From Thuidium tamariscinum (lineage: Eukaryota; Streptophyta; Bryopsida; Hypnales; Thuidiaceae), in assembly GCA_947034885.2 (NCBI GenBank), contig OX344758.2, positions 18,441,067-18,505,066 of the forward strand: a stretch of DNA of 64,000 nucleotides, given 5' to 3'. A program made the translations under genes and the position numbers. Of this stretch, positions 35,299 to 49,080 are shown one piece after another. A model generated the notes under the pieces. That model ran no database searches and was not told where the DNA came from. It worked only from the letters and a program-made list of their open reading frames with translations. Each line of letters opens with the position of its first letter. Position 1 is the stretch's first letter.

Positions 35299-36546
35299 GT
35301 AGAAGAAAAATATAAATTATTAATACATCAAAGATGAAATTAAAATGCACTAGTTAAAAATGGTGAGATTGTTTTAGAAATCAAACTAAACCATGTAGAA
35401 TTTATTTATTTAAATAGTAGAAATTGCATTTAGAAATGAATCCTACAAGGGTTTTTTAAAAAGATGTTGAGATTGTCCAAAAAACAAGATTATTCATAAC
35501 TTTCGCGTCACTTATACAAATGAAATGAATCAAAAGCTTTCCATGTAGACAAAAATTTAGTATATTGGAAAAAATATATAAAAATAATTCAAATTTTATT
35601 TATTTTTAATTGCCTAGCCTCTTGAATTTTGAGCATAACTTTTGTTTCTAGGCATAACTTTTGTTCCCAATCATCAATTGGAAAAAAAATAATATTCCCT
35701 TGAGGTGAATCACCTTTTCTATCTTCAAAAGAAAATTCAAAAAATCATAAAAGAAATTGAGATTGTAGGTCCCTACTTGAAATTCAAGTTGTCTCCTTAA
35801 GCTTGGACAAATGGTCCTTTACAGGTTAATGTATTTTGATGAATTTTTTGTAATTTGAAGATTTCTAACTTCATAATATGATAAGGTAAGTACACCTAAT
35901 GTTGAATATGCTATTTAGAACCATCCCTATTATATTGTTGCCTTGAATGCAAGTGCTTTAAGTATAAGAACTTGAGGGGTTGATTTGACAAAGTTTTATA
36001 ATTGACTCTTTAGTACTTCATAGTTTATTCCTATGGTGTCTAAAAATACTATCTAAAATAATCTAATATCTCTTTCAAATGCCAACAAAGAACATAAAAA
36101 AACTACCATTATTTAGTAGTAGGAATAATGTTCAAATCTCTAATATAATGATTTGTGACCTAATTGGCAAGGTAATGTATTTTCAAAGTATACAAAAAGA
36201 ACGGTGGACAAAAAAACTAAAGATAAGTAAAAAAGAAGATTATAGAAAAGTAAGAGGGTACAATATTAGCAAAGTCTACAATATGAATAGAAATTTCAAA
36301 GACAAAGAATTGATTTTCAAATCCAAAGAGATTCAAAATCAAACAAATACATGCAAGAGTTGGGAGAGTTGTATAAAGAAGTAGTACAAAAATATTATAA
36401 GACAGTGCAAGAGAGTGCATAAGAAGGTTCAAAGATTCAAAGAGTTGTATAGGATAGTGTATTGTATGTAAACAAAGGAATTACAAAAGATAGAGTTAGC
36501 TAGTAACCTCCAAAATTTGTCTTGACTAGATTGAAGTTCCCTTCAT
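35299..36546. other. Gene-free AT-rich DNA between two MITEs
   Basis: No product-like coding frame. A Lys/Asn-rich frame near 36079-36384 reflects the AT-rich composition and lacks any domain. Confidence 0.5.
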
Positions 36547-36850
36547 CATAAGAGTTTTTTCAGGGGTGTTGAGAGACTGTTTTAGCCTCATTCCCCATTT
36601 TTGTGAACCAACCTTGCTAATCAGATCAAAAAATTATTAAAAAATTATTAAAAAATAGAATTATTAAAATAATTATTAAAATAATAATAATAAATTTAAA
36701 ATGTTTTTAAAATGTTTTTATTTAATAAAATATTATTATCTGATGTGGCAATCGCTGTACCACATCAGATCACTGTAGATCAGCTGCTGCAACGAGTTCC
36801 CACAGTCCGGAAACTCGCAGTCTCTCAACTATGGAAGAAAACCTCTTATG
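36547..36850 (+). mobile_element. MITE copy M4
   Basis: 304 bp with CATAAGAG...CTCTTATG ends that are less perfect than in M2. It keeps TCAGGGGTGTTGAGAGACTG near the left end, GATGTGGCAATCGCTGTACC in the dyad, and CCACAGTCCGGAAACTCGC near the right end. Confidence 0.8.
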
Positions 36851-39800
36851 CTTGCATCCAATAAATATACTATCACTCAGACTCAAAGTTTTTTTAAGAA
36901 AAATAAAGGTTTTTAGGAAGAAATAAAAAATCATAGAATTTAGAAGGTGGCTTCAAGAAGTTGAATTTTCAATTTTGAAGAACCACTTGAAGTTTTTTAG
37001 TAGCCATGCAAAAATATTATAAAAATCCCCTAAGATACTAGAAAAATATACCTATTTTTAGAAAAGGTTTAATTTTTACAATTTGTAGTCTCTTGTTGAG
37101 ATAAGAGAAGTTTTACAAGATGATGAGTTATATATATTTATGACAAGAAAGACATTAAATCAAGGAGAAATAATAGTCTCTCTAAATTCATGAGTCTTAG
37201 CTTCACTTGCTATTTAAAGATTTTATCCAAGTCAAACTAGCAATTATGTTGATATAGCAATAATGGTGCAATCAAGACACTCAATGAACTAGTTTTTTTG
37301 GCTTTATTTGTTGTTTATGATTGCAAAAAGATGAAATGGATTAATTTTAAGAAAAAAATGCATTGTTATAGTCAAAATTATCCCCTTGCAATACATGCTT
37401 TTATGAATTAATATAATAGAGGAGTGATTGATTGGAATATAGAAGCAAATTTCCAACAATGTAGTAGGTACAAGTGATGAAAGAGTCATTTGTAGGATAT
37501 TCACTGACATAGACAAAAGATTTGATGGTGCTCATGGCAAGTGCCAAGTGATGTTGTATTTAGTGTTAACGCACATCACAATGTGTTATTTATAAGGCTA
37601 AGATGGTTTCTTTAACCCATATTGTGGTTTTAGGGAGTTGTTATTTGTTTAAGAACCTTAAGTAGAAGTTGATTCTTTTTTTTTTGTCAATTCAGATTTA
37701 AAATAATTAGATTTTGAGTTGTTTTTTATGTATCATTTTTACCAAGTCAAGCTTTGTGGAAGTTTTAGTGAAAGAGCTCTTTATTGTGGATTTGTGGCCA
37801 TAGTGATTTAGCTATTCAGAGAACTATAATATTTCTCTTCAATGCAAGTGCAATCTTAGATTCTCTTTTGGTACAATGAGGGTGGCACTTGACTACTTGT
37901 TTAGTTTCTTATTCGGCTAGAATCCTCTTCTTAAAGATAAATGGTGCATATAGCAAATTCTTGAATTAAGGCTAATTTGATTTCTTCAATGTAGTTTAGG
38001 TTTGTAGAAACCCTCAAGTATTTCTAGCAAGTTTTGATTGTTTTTAGAGGGACTAGAAATAGAAGAAAGAATTTAGAAAGCTCTACAAGCTATTTAGGTA
38101 TTTATGAGTTTTTATTACTAATAGAAGAATTGTATACCAATTCATCAATTTCAAAATTGAAAGATTTGAGTGATTTTTGAAGAAAATATTGAGCTTTTAG
38201 ATTATTGTTATTTTTTTGTTGAGTCCATTTAGGAATTTGGAAAAATGTTCATTTTAGATAGATTTTGAAAATTTAATTCAGATTTTGATTTTTTTTAATT
38301 GTTCAAAAGAGTATAAAAATTAGTTGTGTGCAAACTTTGAAATTCAATTCTTGGAGGATTATAGCTTCAGTATGAATAAGAAATTTACCCATTTCAACTG
38401 GAATTTGCCAAGGAATCCAATGGTACAATTTTTTTGGCATTAAAAATTGATTTCAATCTAAAATAGTATTTTTTTAGTATCTTCCTTTGATATTATCATA
38501 AAATTTGCAACTCACTATCATCCATTGCAAGCATGACTCTAATTTACACTTTTGGATTTTTGCAATGGGTGATTGCAAGAAACACCTATACTATTTTGGG
38601 TCATACGATACGTACTAACATTACATTCAGTAGCAGCCTGTCACACTACCTCCCAGCGGATGAAATGGTGTGGAATATCCCACACCATTCCATCCAACAC
38701 CAATGGTATTCCACACCATTCAGTAACTAAAGTTGCAACTCTAAGAAATGTCAGATGAAATTAGGTGATGGGGACTTCACCAAAGGGAAGGCAGTCCTTC
38801 CATGGGCTACTGAATGTTATGAATCTGTTTTTTGGCCATAACTTTTGTATTTTGGCTCTACATGATTCAAGATTTATAGGAAAGGTACTCATGACTATCA
38901 TACATCTTTTTAGGAAAAATTTGCAATTTAAGAGAACAGTTAACTATTCAAGAATAGACCCGAATTTAATTTCACATTTGCAAATTTGGAGGTTTTTAGT
39001 ACTATTTAGCACCCAAAAACATAAATTTTGAGTTGAAATTTGAAGGAGATGGTCTTCTAGTAGACTTGTAGCAAAAGAATGAAGGAATTATTTAAATAAT
39101 TATTTTTATGTGGCATAGAAGTCCACAAAGTGAGCCTATTTCTACTTGCATTTTAAAACATATATAAAATGATTTTGGTGAGTTTTTTGGTGAATGGCCA
39201 TCTCCATGAAGTTGTGTTGAATGGACAATTTTTATTTTATTTAAAAAAAAAATATTTTTTTACTAATAAAAACATCAAAATATGTATTTTCTTGAGATTT
39301 GGCACTTTTCTAGTTTTCCTACATTGAGAATTTCTCTGTACATTTCCTTTAGTGGTTACCTTTGCCTTAAAAGTATATACATTAGTCATATTTTTTTTTT
39401 CTTAAAAATCATTTTTCTAATTTTAAAGTATTCTTGAAAAAATCATGAAAACACAGCCAAATCAACAAGTGTTTCTTGCAACCACCCTAATTTGTTTTGA
39501 AGGAAAGTGGATTCTACTTTCTTAAATTTTTTTATTCTATTTTTGGTACCTATCCTAGTTGTCATTGTCACAAGAGTTATTTGGTGTTGCCTCCTTTTGT
39601 GCTTGAGAATAGACTTTCATATTCAAAGATGCCATATAGTAGTGAAGTTAAATAAATCACAAATGAGACCATTTTTTGTATACCAAGTCATTAGTACTTG
39701 TTTGAATTGTGTTGAATGAAAAATGATAACTTGTGAATTGAAGGTTGGTAGTAATACAAGTTCAAGTGTCTTTAGCATTTAGATGTTGCGAGTACCCCTA

Positions 39801-41239
39801 AAATCCCTTTATGATGCAAACTAGGAGTGTAGCAAACTCTATACTTTAGAATTTAAAAATGGAACATGTGTCCATCTTTTAAAAAGTATATCTTAAAAAG
39901 ATCAAGCATAAAATAATTTCATATATAGGAAAACTAAAAATTGCACAATCTCAAAAAAAAGATCTATGATGCTTTGATTTGTAAGAAAATAGGAAAATAA
40001 AATAAAATTTAGAAGTTTGTATCCATTCTATAAAGATAGTCATTCACCCAAAAAAGAAATTCCAAGTTCAAAATGGATATAGAAAAAAATTCACTTTGCA
40101 AACTTCAATGAAATATAGATTCAGTTGTTTCAAAATTTCCTTCAACAATAGCTATTAGTCTAGTAGAAGACTAACTTCTCTATATTTCAACCTAAACTTC
40201 TATAGAATAGTTACCCACATATCATTGGATGAATAAGATTGGAACAACATTTATTGAAAAATAGAAAATCCAAAGTTGCCAAAAATTTTGCTAATGAAAT
40301 GTAATATGTAGTGGATTTAATTGTGAAGTCATATCTTAATTATCTATCGTGTGTTTTCTCTTAAAGGTAGATGATAATTTATTGAAATATTTATATCCTC
40401 CTTGTATAGTTATAAACTTGTTCAAAACTCAAACTTATATGTTTGAAGACCAAATCAAAATTTTGCCTTTTTTTTTCTACTTCTAACTTGAAAACTCTTA
40501 ATCCATGATTTCAATGTTTAATTTGATTGAAGATTTGAATATATAGGAGGACAATCAATCTACATGAGTGAAATGATTCCATCAAATTATCATTAGTACT
40601 CATTTCTTAAAGGTGAGAAAAAAACAAAAGTTGAGACATGGCATCAATCAATTCTTTAATTTCCATACCTTTATTTCTTGATGTATGATTCCAATGATTG
40701 ATTCGATTGAATATTTGGGTTTACAAAGGTGCAATAATGCAAGGAAAATATAAACATTTCAATAAATTTTCCACATACACATACCTTTGAAACTTTAAAG
40801 AGAAAACACAAGGGAGGTAAACAAGGGATAACCTTAAACTTAACTCCAATGTTTCACAAATTCTATATTATCACAAAAAGTGACATACAAATGTGATAAA
40901 AGAGCTTAACAAATGCGAATGAGAATTTACGCCACCTTGGTCCATAGAATCCTACCTAGATACTAACGAAACAATGAACTTCATGAGATTCATGGCAGCC
41001 TTAGCAAGCTCACGTACTTGATGCACATCGTGGGAGTCAGGTTGTGCAGGAATGCAAACCCCCCCAAATCATGAATGCAGGCGTGAGGAATTCATGCACT
41101 AGTGAGTTTCATTCATGGCCTCTAAAACAATTTCTACATCTCTCAATGAATTATTATCCGGTACAAGTGTACATGGCAGGTAGCTCATCGCACGATTGTC
41201 TATTGTCCTCAAGGTCTAAATTGCATGCAAATATTTTAC
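36851..41239. other. Gene-free AT-rich DNA upstream and downstream of a short hairpin
   Basis: No gene is recognised. The only ordered structure I see is the short foldback at 38661-38722. The stretch next to 41240 must hold the 3' UTR of the CstF64 gene. Confidence 0.5.
38661..38722. repeat. Short foldback (hairpin) sequence
   Basis: TGAAATGGTGTGGAATA at the left is answered by TATTCCACACCATTCA at the right, with one indel. A third and fourth relative of the arm (CCCACACCATTCCATCC, CAACACCAATGG) lie between them. It may be a very small transposon remnant. Confidence 0.6.
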
Positions 41240-44200
41240 TTACACTCTTAAGGCTTGTTGCAGTTGTAAAACTTGTTGTCGTTGCTCAGGAGGCAATGAG
41301 TTGATCTGTTCAGGAGTGAGACTGAGGACTTGCTGTAGTAATGCCTTCTGCTGCTCTAGTTCGCCAGTCGTTTGCTGCAAGGGAAAGTAAAGACCATCAG
41401 ATAAGTTTCAAGGTATGCACACCAAAAACGCATCCAAATAATTATCTGAGCATGCTTCCTATTGTTAAGACCAACTCAGTTTTTGTCCGTTCTTGATAGC
41501 CACTACAAGAAAATTCCAGCACAAGTTAACACGTGTATTGGGGACATTGTATGAATAACTACGAATTTTCAATTGCTGATTATAGAATCGACTCTACGTT
41601 CTAATATTCAGATCGTGCGAATTTAAAGCAAGAATCTATAGGGGTCGCTGTCAAGTAAAGGCCGCAATTAGGTGTAATTACCAGAGGGTTTTTTTCGCCG
41701 TTTGTCAGTTCGTTAGCTGTGCGGTAAACGCTGAAATTTGGAGGGAGAGAGACAGAGAGGCCAGAATCTGTAAGGCTAGCGAAACTTCGCTCAAAAAAGA
41801 AAACCCGGTAATTACCATGTTGAAAAACTTGACATAGACAAAAGAATTTATCGTAAATTGTTAGAAGGGAGTTAAAACATACCGGAAATTGCTGTTGGGG
41901 CACTTGGCCTTGAGTCGGCATCTGCGCATACATAAGGGGCTGCGGCATAACTGAAGCAGAAGCAACACCATCATCTGAGAGCGTATTCTGGTTCCCATAG
42001 CTCGACCGGCTGTCAGGTACTAAAGGAGCTCCCATCAACGAGGACCCGCTAGAAACCGGCACTCCGGCTTGGTTTCCACTGCCGATGGGTTGACCAACAC
42101 CCATGACAAGTCCGTGCATTCCTTGACCAGGTATATTAGGAGGTGGAGATGGCTGTTGATTCATGAGTGCACCCGGTCCCAAGCCACCTAAATGTCCTGC
42201 TTGCGAGATATTCATATTTCTACCCATCTGGGATATGCCACCAGGTCCCATTACTGCTTCCGATCCCGAGATCATGCCAGTCTGCCCAATTGAAAGGAGA
42301 CCAGAGGCTCCATCTATACGAGGGTTCTGTTGCAGCTGTTGCAACACAAAAATGCAACTACGGTCAAAGTAAGGACAGTCATACCATCACTGCTAGCTCA
42401 TTCTAAGTTCATCACGGGTAAAAAAATTCATTGGTTATTTCATCAAGTGGCACTTCTGGTTTAAAACGCGAAGGCACGGATTATCGAAGAGAGCATCTTA
42501 TCATGGTCAAGATCCAACAGACCTGGTATTGCTGTTGAAGAGGTGGAGTTGGTGGAGGGGGTACACCTTGTTGAACATAAGACAAAGGCATCACGCTGCT
42601 CTGCTGTACCATGTCCCCTTGATGCTGTACAATCCAACATTTTTCTGAAAATGCGTGCCTAACAAGATCGTGTGAAAAAAAACTCAATTCTAATTGCACA
42701 AATCAACACTTAAGAGGAGTAAACATCACATATTAAGAGGCTTTATTTCGCAACTTCATCTTTCAAATATCAGAGTGCAACTCACAAAACTATTTCTAAA
42801 ATAGTGATTAACCTGAAACGGAGCTTGGGGGAGTGACTGTTGCTGAACTTGCGGTGGTTGGTAAGTCATTGATTGTAGGGAATTGGGCTGCTGAACTTGG
42901 CCAGGAATAACTGAAGGCTGAACAGATCTGGGCTGCGGCGGTAGAGGAGGTTGCTGCATTGGAGGAGGGACTGGCCCTCTTTGTTGTTGCTGTTGCTGCT
43001 GTGTAGGTAGCAGGGCCTGATTCTGAGACACCGCAAACACTAGATGATGTGTACAACAAGGGAAGATTTAAAAGACTAAAAAGAGCCTAGCAGGAATGAA
43101 TGTGAATAAAGCATCAGTCACCGTTCTTATAACTAGCTGCACTAAATTTCCATCCGACAATCAAACGCTCAACGAAGCTTACCATTGGAGGAGCCCGCAT
43201 CATTCCTAACATTATTTGTGCCTGCATCACTACCAAGAATAGTTTCAGAAAGGTTAACATGGAACGAGAACCTCAAAAGAAATTTCATCCAACATGCAAA
43301 CCAGCCCAAACTTCTTTGCCAAAGATCAAAGTCCCATAAACATATACAAAATCATTGGTTTGCCAATCTAGAGTCATAAATGAGAAGTCAGACCTGAAAG
43401 AGAGCCTTCGTCAGTTGCGGATTAGATACCAGTATTTGACGGGCTTGTTGAGGACTTTGTTGTATCATTGTCTGAACCAGAAGAATTATACTCCACTTAG
43501 AAACCATCAAATAGGCAAACACCCTCCATCACTCATCACTCATTTTTCAGCAGGTCGCATTGCCAGAAGACCTGTACCTTCATCTGTACCATGACGTCAT
43601 AAAGCTGATGCTTAGACATTCCAGCCAGAAGGCTTGTCAAGGGGTCGTTAACGACACTAGCTGCAGTGCCATTCGCCACAGGTATCGGCTGCCCGTTCAT
43701 AGAAACACCATACTGCACAAAAGCATGAACCTTAGCACATACAACTAACTCAAAAGCTGTATACGATGGCAGCTTTGGCGTTATCAAAGGAATCCGGCTC
43801 AAAATTTAATCGATATCTATCTCACACAAACTACCCTTCCCTCAGTATCACGATTGGGTCTCGAAACTCTACCTGTTGCTGCTGTTGTTGGTTGCCTCCA
43901 AGAGCACCATTAAGAAACTGGGCAGCAGCAACTGCAGAGGCTTGACCCATAGGTGGCTCCCCACCTCTGTCGGCTTCAATAATGCTTCCCACTTGTCGAG
44001 ATCCTGTTTGTCTCTGAAAATCTGGGCACACAATGACCAAACTCATCAAAATGTTGCGTTATTTAGCAGTCATTGCTACACACAAGCTTACCAGAAAAGA
44101 GGATGCACAGTAAACCGTTTCACAAATACCATTTTGACATAAGTGCCATGAAAGCAGTCTCGAGTTCAGCTTCCAAAGGGACAGTTGACATCTGCAGAGA

Positions 44201-45653
44201 CGGAATAGCCTACCAGTATTGAAACCAGCAGGTTGTTGCACACCTTGTCCACCTTGACGCTGCAATACAAAAGTGACCATACTTAGAGACGTAGAGTAAT
44301 AAAAACTGTGAACCAGATGCAAAAAAAAGCACAAGGCCAACGCAATTTTTGCACAAACACATGCAATGCATGAGAAAAATGTTGAGAGCAGTACACTGTC
44401 AAAAATAATATACTGATGGATATTGATTATGTTCAGAACTGAATGGGTCGGAGGAAGCTGCTTAATCGGTTCATATTGGTGTTGCGACTCCCTGGAATGG
44501 CTGTTTATGAGTTACCTAATATCAAATTCTGTTTGTGTCTCGAAACTGGTTACCATCTCCAATATTCTATCAAAAATAAAGTGAGCTGAGTATAGACCAG
44601 GCTCATGTAGCGACAGCCATATAGCAAGGCCAAATAGCGGGTTAGCTTGTAATTTGTCAAAATACGCTTTCAATCTCTTTTCTAAAACATCGTCCGTGAA
44701 AGAAAGAACAGGGTTTTCAATAATACTAGACTGGTCAAGAGACTTCTAGACAGCATCATAAAGAGAATCTTCCCCATGATTTATACGATTGTGTTGGCCA
44801 TAGAGGGACCTCACTATGAATCATGGGGAAGATTATCTTTATGATTTCTTCAAAAGAGTTCCCGAAAATTCAGTTCTTTACTTGTAATGATAACCCTGCT
44901 CAACAATTCTGTAGGATGTATAAAGAACACGGAAGCGATAGAAAAAAACATCGGTGGCACCTGTTCTCGGTTCCTGTCCCCACCTCCTCCCTTCTCATTC
45001 TCTGCAAAATCCACACGAAGTTGTCGTCCATTGATCTCATAACCTTGAAGATTCCGACGAGCACTCAAAGCAGTTTCCTCGTCCCTATACTCGCAGAATC
45101 CGTATCCTTTCGGTTTGCCAGTCTCTCTATCCAGTACCAACCTGATGATATCCACACAGGAGTACATCGGAATGAATGAGAAAAAGGTGGGGGACAGGGA
45201 GTAGTATATCCATGTTGTGTTGGTCAGCAAAGCTGTGCTACTTCAGACTCCTTCACATGAGATAGGAAAAAACTCATTAACGTCACAGTCTAACGCGAAT
45301 AACCATATACGAATGCGAATTACCATAATTTAAAGAATCGAATCATGTAGGCAGAGACTTATTATTAATTTGTAACCCCATATAGACTGCAACTACAAAA
45401 AGAAAGCCAAAAAGTGTTAGGATATCAAAATAACCTATAAACTAACAAGTGTAAGCTACCGTGTGTGTCGGTGAGAGCAGTAACCAATCACATTCTATGA
45501 CGTTGCGGAAGAACTCGAAGAAAAGAAACATACCTGAAAGTTACGACAGGGCCGACTTCCTCGCAAATATGTACCAGCTGATCTTCTGTTGCATCGTAAG
45601 GAATATTTCCAACTGGCACGAAACCCGACGATCCTTCAGTACATCGTTGGCTT
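41240..45653 (-). CDS. CSTF64: Cleavage stimulation factor 64-kDa subunit (CstF64/CSTF2)
   Basis: RNA-binding subunit of the nuclear mRNA 3'-end cleavage and polyadenylation complex. Exons on the minus strand: 45653-45534 and 45141-44961 encode the RRM ([20 protein letters not shown] joined to [20 protein letters not shown], with RNP-type GYGFCEY). About 44262-44214 and 44013-43873 follow. Then 43712-43578 and 43471-43394 encode the hinge ([32 protein letters not shown]). 43221-43183 ([13 protein letters not shown]), 43022-42813, 42624-42523 and 42335-41883 are the Gln/Pro/Gly-rich linker. 41374-41240 is the C-terminal domain ([19 protein letters not shown]), the Pcf11/symplekin-type docking helix bundle. 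Most junctions are phase 0. Two points are open: the first coding exon (start Met) upstream of 45653 is not identified, and the 44214/44013 join does not keep frame with the obvious GT/AG pair. Confidence 0.93.
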
Positions 45654-47677
45654 CTGAAAAAAATGAACAGTAATGCAAAGAAAATAGCAAGGCAGACAGT
45701 AGCTGGAGGTCGTCAAGGCAGAAGATAAAAACTGCAGGAAAATCGACACTGGCGCGGTAGGTAGAGCTTCTCCATCCGGTTACTGATGTGTGCATTTACC
45801 CCAAAAAATTCCATCATCACGCTCAAGTTCCCCGGTACAAGTTAACGACAAGAGATTCTATGGGAGTTTGTTGCAGGGCTGTCGCAGCGCGCGAGGGCAA
45901 CGGTGGTGAGCAATTTTCTGGCTGTGAGATAAAGAAGACCGCAACTCAGGTCAGTGAAATCAGTATTTCTGCAGTAAAGATCTCCGGGAAATTGCTAGTA
46001 CCGAAACTGCTCGCCGAAATGGGATGATGAGGCTCTAAGAGTTTTACTCTAGCAACGATTTTGCAACACCGCGACCATTGGGTAGCCAATGATTGCAGTC
46101 AGAGTTAGTAGAATTGTCCCTTGATAGTACATTAGACAGAGCATGCAATGAATACAATATATCCTTGTGTGAAACCTAACAGCTAAACCAAACCATCTTC
46201 ACATACGTCTGTAAAATCGATTCAAACCTTCAAACTTAAGATAGAAGACATCAAACTGGAGTGAGGATCAATTGCATTCGTTTCACTCTCATAGTTGAGA
46301 TAACAGACCACCTTCAAAATTTACAAGAAACATTCACATGCACCTCCCAATGCAACCGTCGCGAACGCCTCCGGACGCAGACTTGCGCAGAGAGGCCGCT
46401 ATCATCAATTAATTACTAATTGCCACATTGATCACCTCGTAGAAGAGGAAACCTCAAGAAATTTTCAAGAAACAGCTGATCTCAGGCACTATAAACAGCA
46501 TTCTGACCTCCAAATGCATTGAACTTACCCAGGGAAAAAATTTTAATTAAGAAAATTATTAAAAAACTAAATTAAGATCAATTCGGTGTAGAAATGCAAT
46601 GTGAAGAATCGGATGGGAAGAATGAGGACGCACCAAAAACACACCGGGATGCACGGTGTTGACTGCTGCTCATCGTGGGAGAAGGCCGCTCTCCCCGTCG
46701 GTAAGCCAGAGCTACGAGGTCATACCTTAGTTTACTCTGACAATAATGCTGTGAGAACTTCCCATACCAAATATGTGCATTACAAATACTTTTACTGTAG
46801 CAAGCATACCGTAATTCAGTTCCTGAAACGGGAGCAAGAAGAGAGAAGACAATTTTAGGGTTTCCAGGTGGAGGAGACGAAGTTCCCAAAGATGTTCCCT
46901 GTGTGTTCTAAAGTTCTCTGAGGCCAAAGTACGTTCGCTGTAACTTTGCAATGAGTGGGACCCGCCATGAATTGCATGAATACCGGTATTACCGTTGAAA
47001 CGAGGGACTTCCGTGGAAGCTGTAAGGGCTTCCCTCTCTAATAGCACTGGCTATGGGGCATGCATAAATGCGTTGGAATTGTTTTTCAATTGTCAAATAA
47101 GATCTAAAAAATAATTTAGTAGTCATAAATTTAATTTAATTAAATACATTTTAGTAATATTTATGAAGATTATTAGTGCACTTACTTTAGGTATTTAATC
47201 AATTACAAAAAAAACATTCTTTGTTATTAGCCATGATGAATCAATTCCACCTCAAAATTTAGAAACCTCGTGGAAACAAGAACCTATTATGAGATTTTGT
47301 TCAATTAAAAATTTAATGAAATTGCAAAAACTAAAAATGAACCTATTCATATTATCAAAGCCTAGAGCAAGCAATCCAAAGAGGATTTGAATAAATGAAG
47401 AGCTTGTTTAGTTAGTAAGGTCCTATTCCATATAATTGACTTTGAAAAGTTTGTATAGTAATACTTATGCTATATACTTTCTTTAGAAGGGAAAAACGTT
47501 TTAATATATTTAATTTAGTTTTATTATACTTAGACATTACAAGGAAAGAAGATCAATGTAAAGGTGGAAAAAATGTTTTGATTTTTAGAAATGTATTGTG
47601 AGTATGTGGATGGAGATGGAATTTTTATAATTAAGGTAAAGGCTAGGTTGTTTTCTATTTTATGCTTGTGAGGCATA
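45654..47677. other. Upstream region of CstF64, start exon probably within it
   Basis: DNA with higher GC than the distant flanks, from 45654 to about 47040. It should contain the CstF64 start codon exon, leader and promoter. A minus-strand ATGATGGAATTTTTTGGG followed by GTAAAT at about 45804-45821 is a candidate start exon, but its phase does not fit the next exon. Two overlapping minus-strand frames at 46578-47047 lack recognisable domains. Beyond 47040 the sequence is AT-rich and empty. Confidence 0.4.
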
Positions 47678-48058
47678 TAAGGGCAAAACACCCATTCCCA
47701 TGCATGTTCCTTGGGATGAACCATAGATTCACCCAATTGTGTCAGTAGACTTTCCTTAATGTGATTGCCACATGTATAATTATAATTAGCTGACACAGTT
47801 GAAGGACACATAGGAGAATTTGGTTGGCTGAATGTTGATTTTTGCAGGGTTTAGTTTTGGGGGCACCTACTAGACGGTTTCATAGGTCTAAGAAGACAAT
47901 ACTTTGAAATTTTGTAGAAATTACATATTGTATCGGATTTTTTTTTTAATATTCATGATTTTCACTCACTAATACTATAAAAATGTCATTTTTAGAAAAC
48001 ACTGCCTCCAACTATGCTGAATTCCTTATTTGCACGTTTTTGGGTGTTTCCACTATAG
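47678..48058 (+). repeat. Dispersed repeat R2, copy 2
   Basis: Collinear with 14251-14636, from TAAGGGCAAAACACCCATTC to TTTTTGGGTGTTTCCACT, with scattered substitutions and small indels. Confidence 0.85.
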
Positions 48059-49080
48059 GTAGTTGGAGTATGTGATGGCAATGTTTTTTTTGTTAGAGAG
48101 AGTCATTAATTAAATATGGTTGATTTGGGTATATTTAAATTTTAGCATAAACTATAGGAGGATGTTGAATGGATTGTACTTTAGGGACTTGTAGTAATAA
48201 TTGTAGAAGGTTTTTTATTCCATTGAGATTGAAGATTGTTATAAAGAAGGGATCATATTTTTGGTAGTTGATTTGAGTGGCCTACAAGGAGATCTATCAA
48301 TACAAAATATGTATATTGAACAAATAGGATGGTATGTTAGTTTGACGTTATTATAGGATGTGTGCTTGGGAGGGGGGATCAAAAGTATAGTATTTAGGAT
48401 ATGATCTAGCCTAACACATATAGTTTTAAGAGTTTTATAAATGTAAGAATGCAACTAGTTTGAGACTGTTTTGGTTTGGAGCACGGTTGGGAGGATTCTC
48501 ACTGAAAGTTCCCACAATTATGAATAGTTGAAATTGTGATGACTATTATGCAGTAGAATAAGTTTATAAAGTTCTCATTGTGCTTTGGTGTCTTATATTT
48601 TGAGGGCTGATTTTTTATACATATTTCTTGCATCTACATTTTATCCAAAATCAAGGACCTATAGTTGTAAAATTGAACATGAGAAAACTTCAATTTGTAT
48701 ACTTTGGTCTTGTAATCATTAATAAATGAATATTTTCCATTTATTAAAGTTTTAAAAAATTAGACTTTTTTTATTAGAAAATTTATAAACATAGTTTTTA
48801 TAAAATTTAAGCCAAAAATGATACAATCTCCCATAGTAAAGGTAATCACCAAAATGCTCCAATTATTGAACCATTATAATTGATGTATTGGCTTTGTTTC
48901 TCTAAATAACAGTGAAGTCATTCATCAAACATTTTTGGCCCTTAACACCCTTGCAATGGGGTTACTCACTATCCATTATCCCTAGAAGAACAAGTTGGTT
49001 TACGTAGAAATCATCATTTTTGTAACAATGCAAATCATCAACTTAAAAAAATTCAAAAGTATTCATTGGAGACCAAACTA
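48059..49080. other. Gene-free AT-rich DNA
   Basis: No coding, RNA or terminal-repeat signal recognised. Confidence 0.5.

Noticed and set aside
36079-36384. 101-codon Lys/Asn-rich frame between MITEs
   Set aside because: Composition follows the AT-rich DNA; no domain and no coding-like neighbours.
42975-43000. CTG/TTG-rich microsatellite
   Set aside because: It is the codon run of a Gln-rich stretch in the CstF64 linker, in frame and expected for the family.
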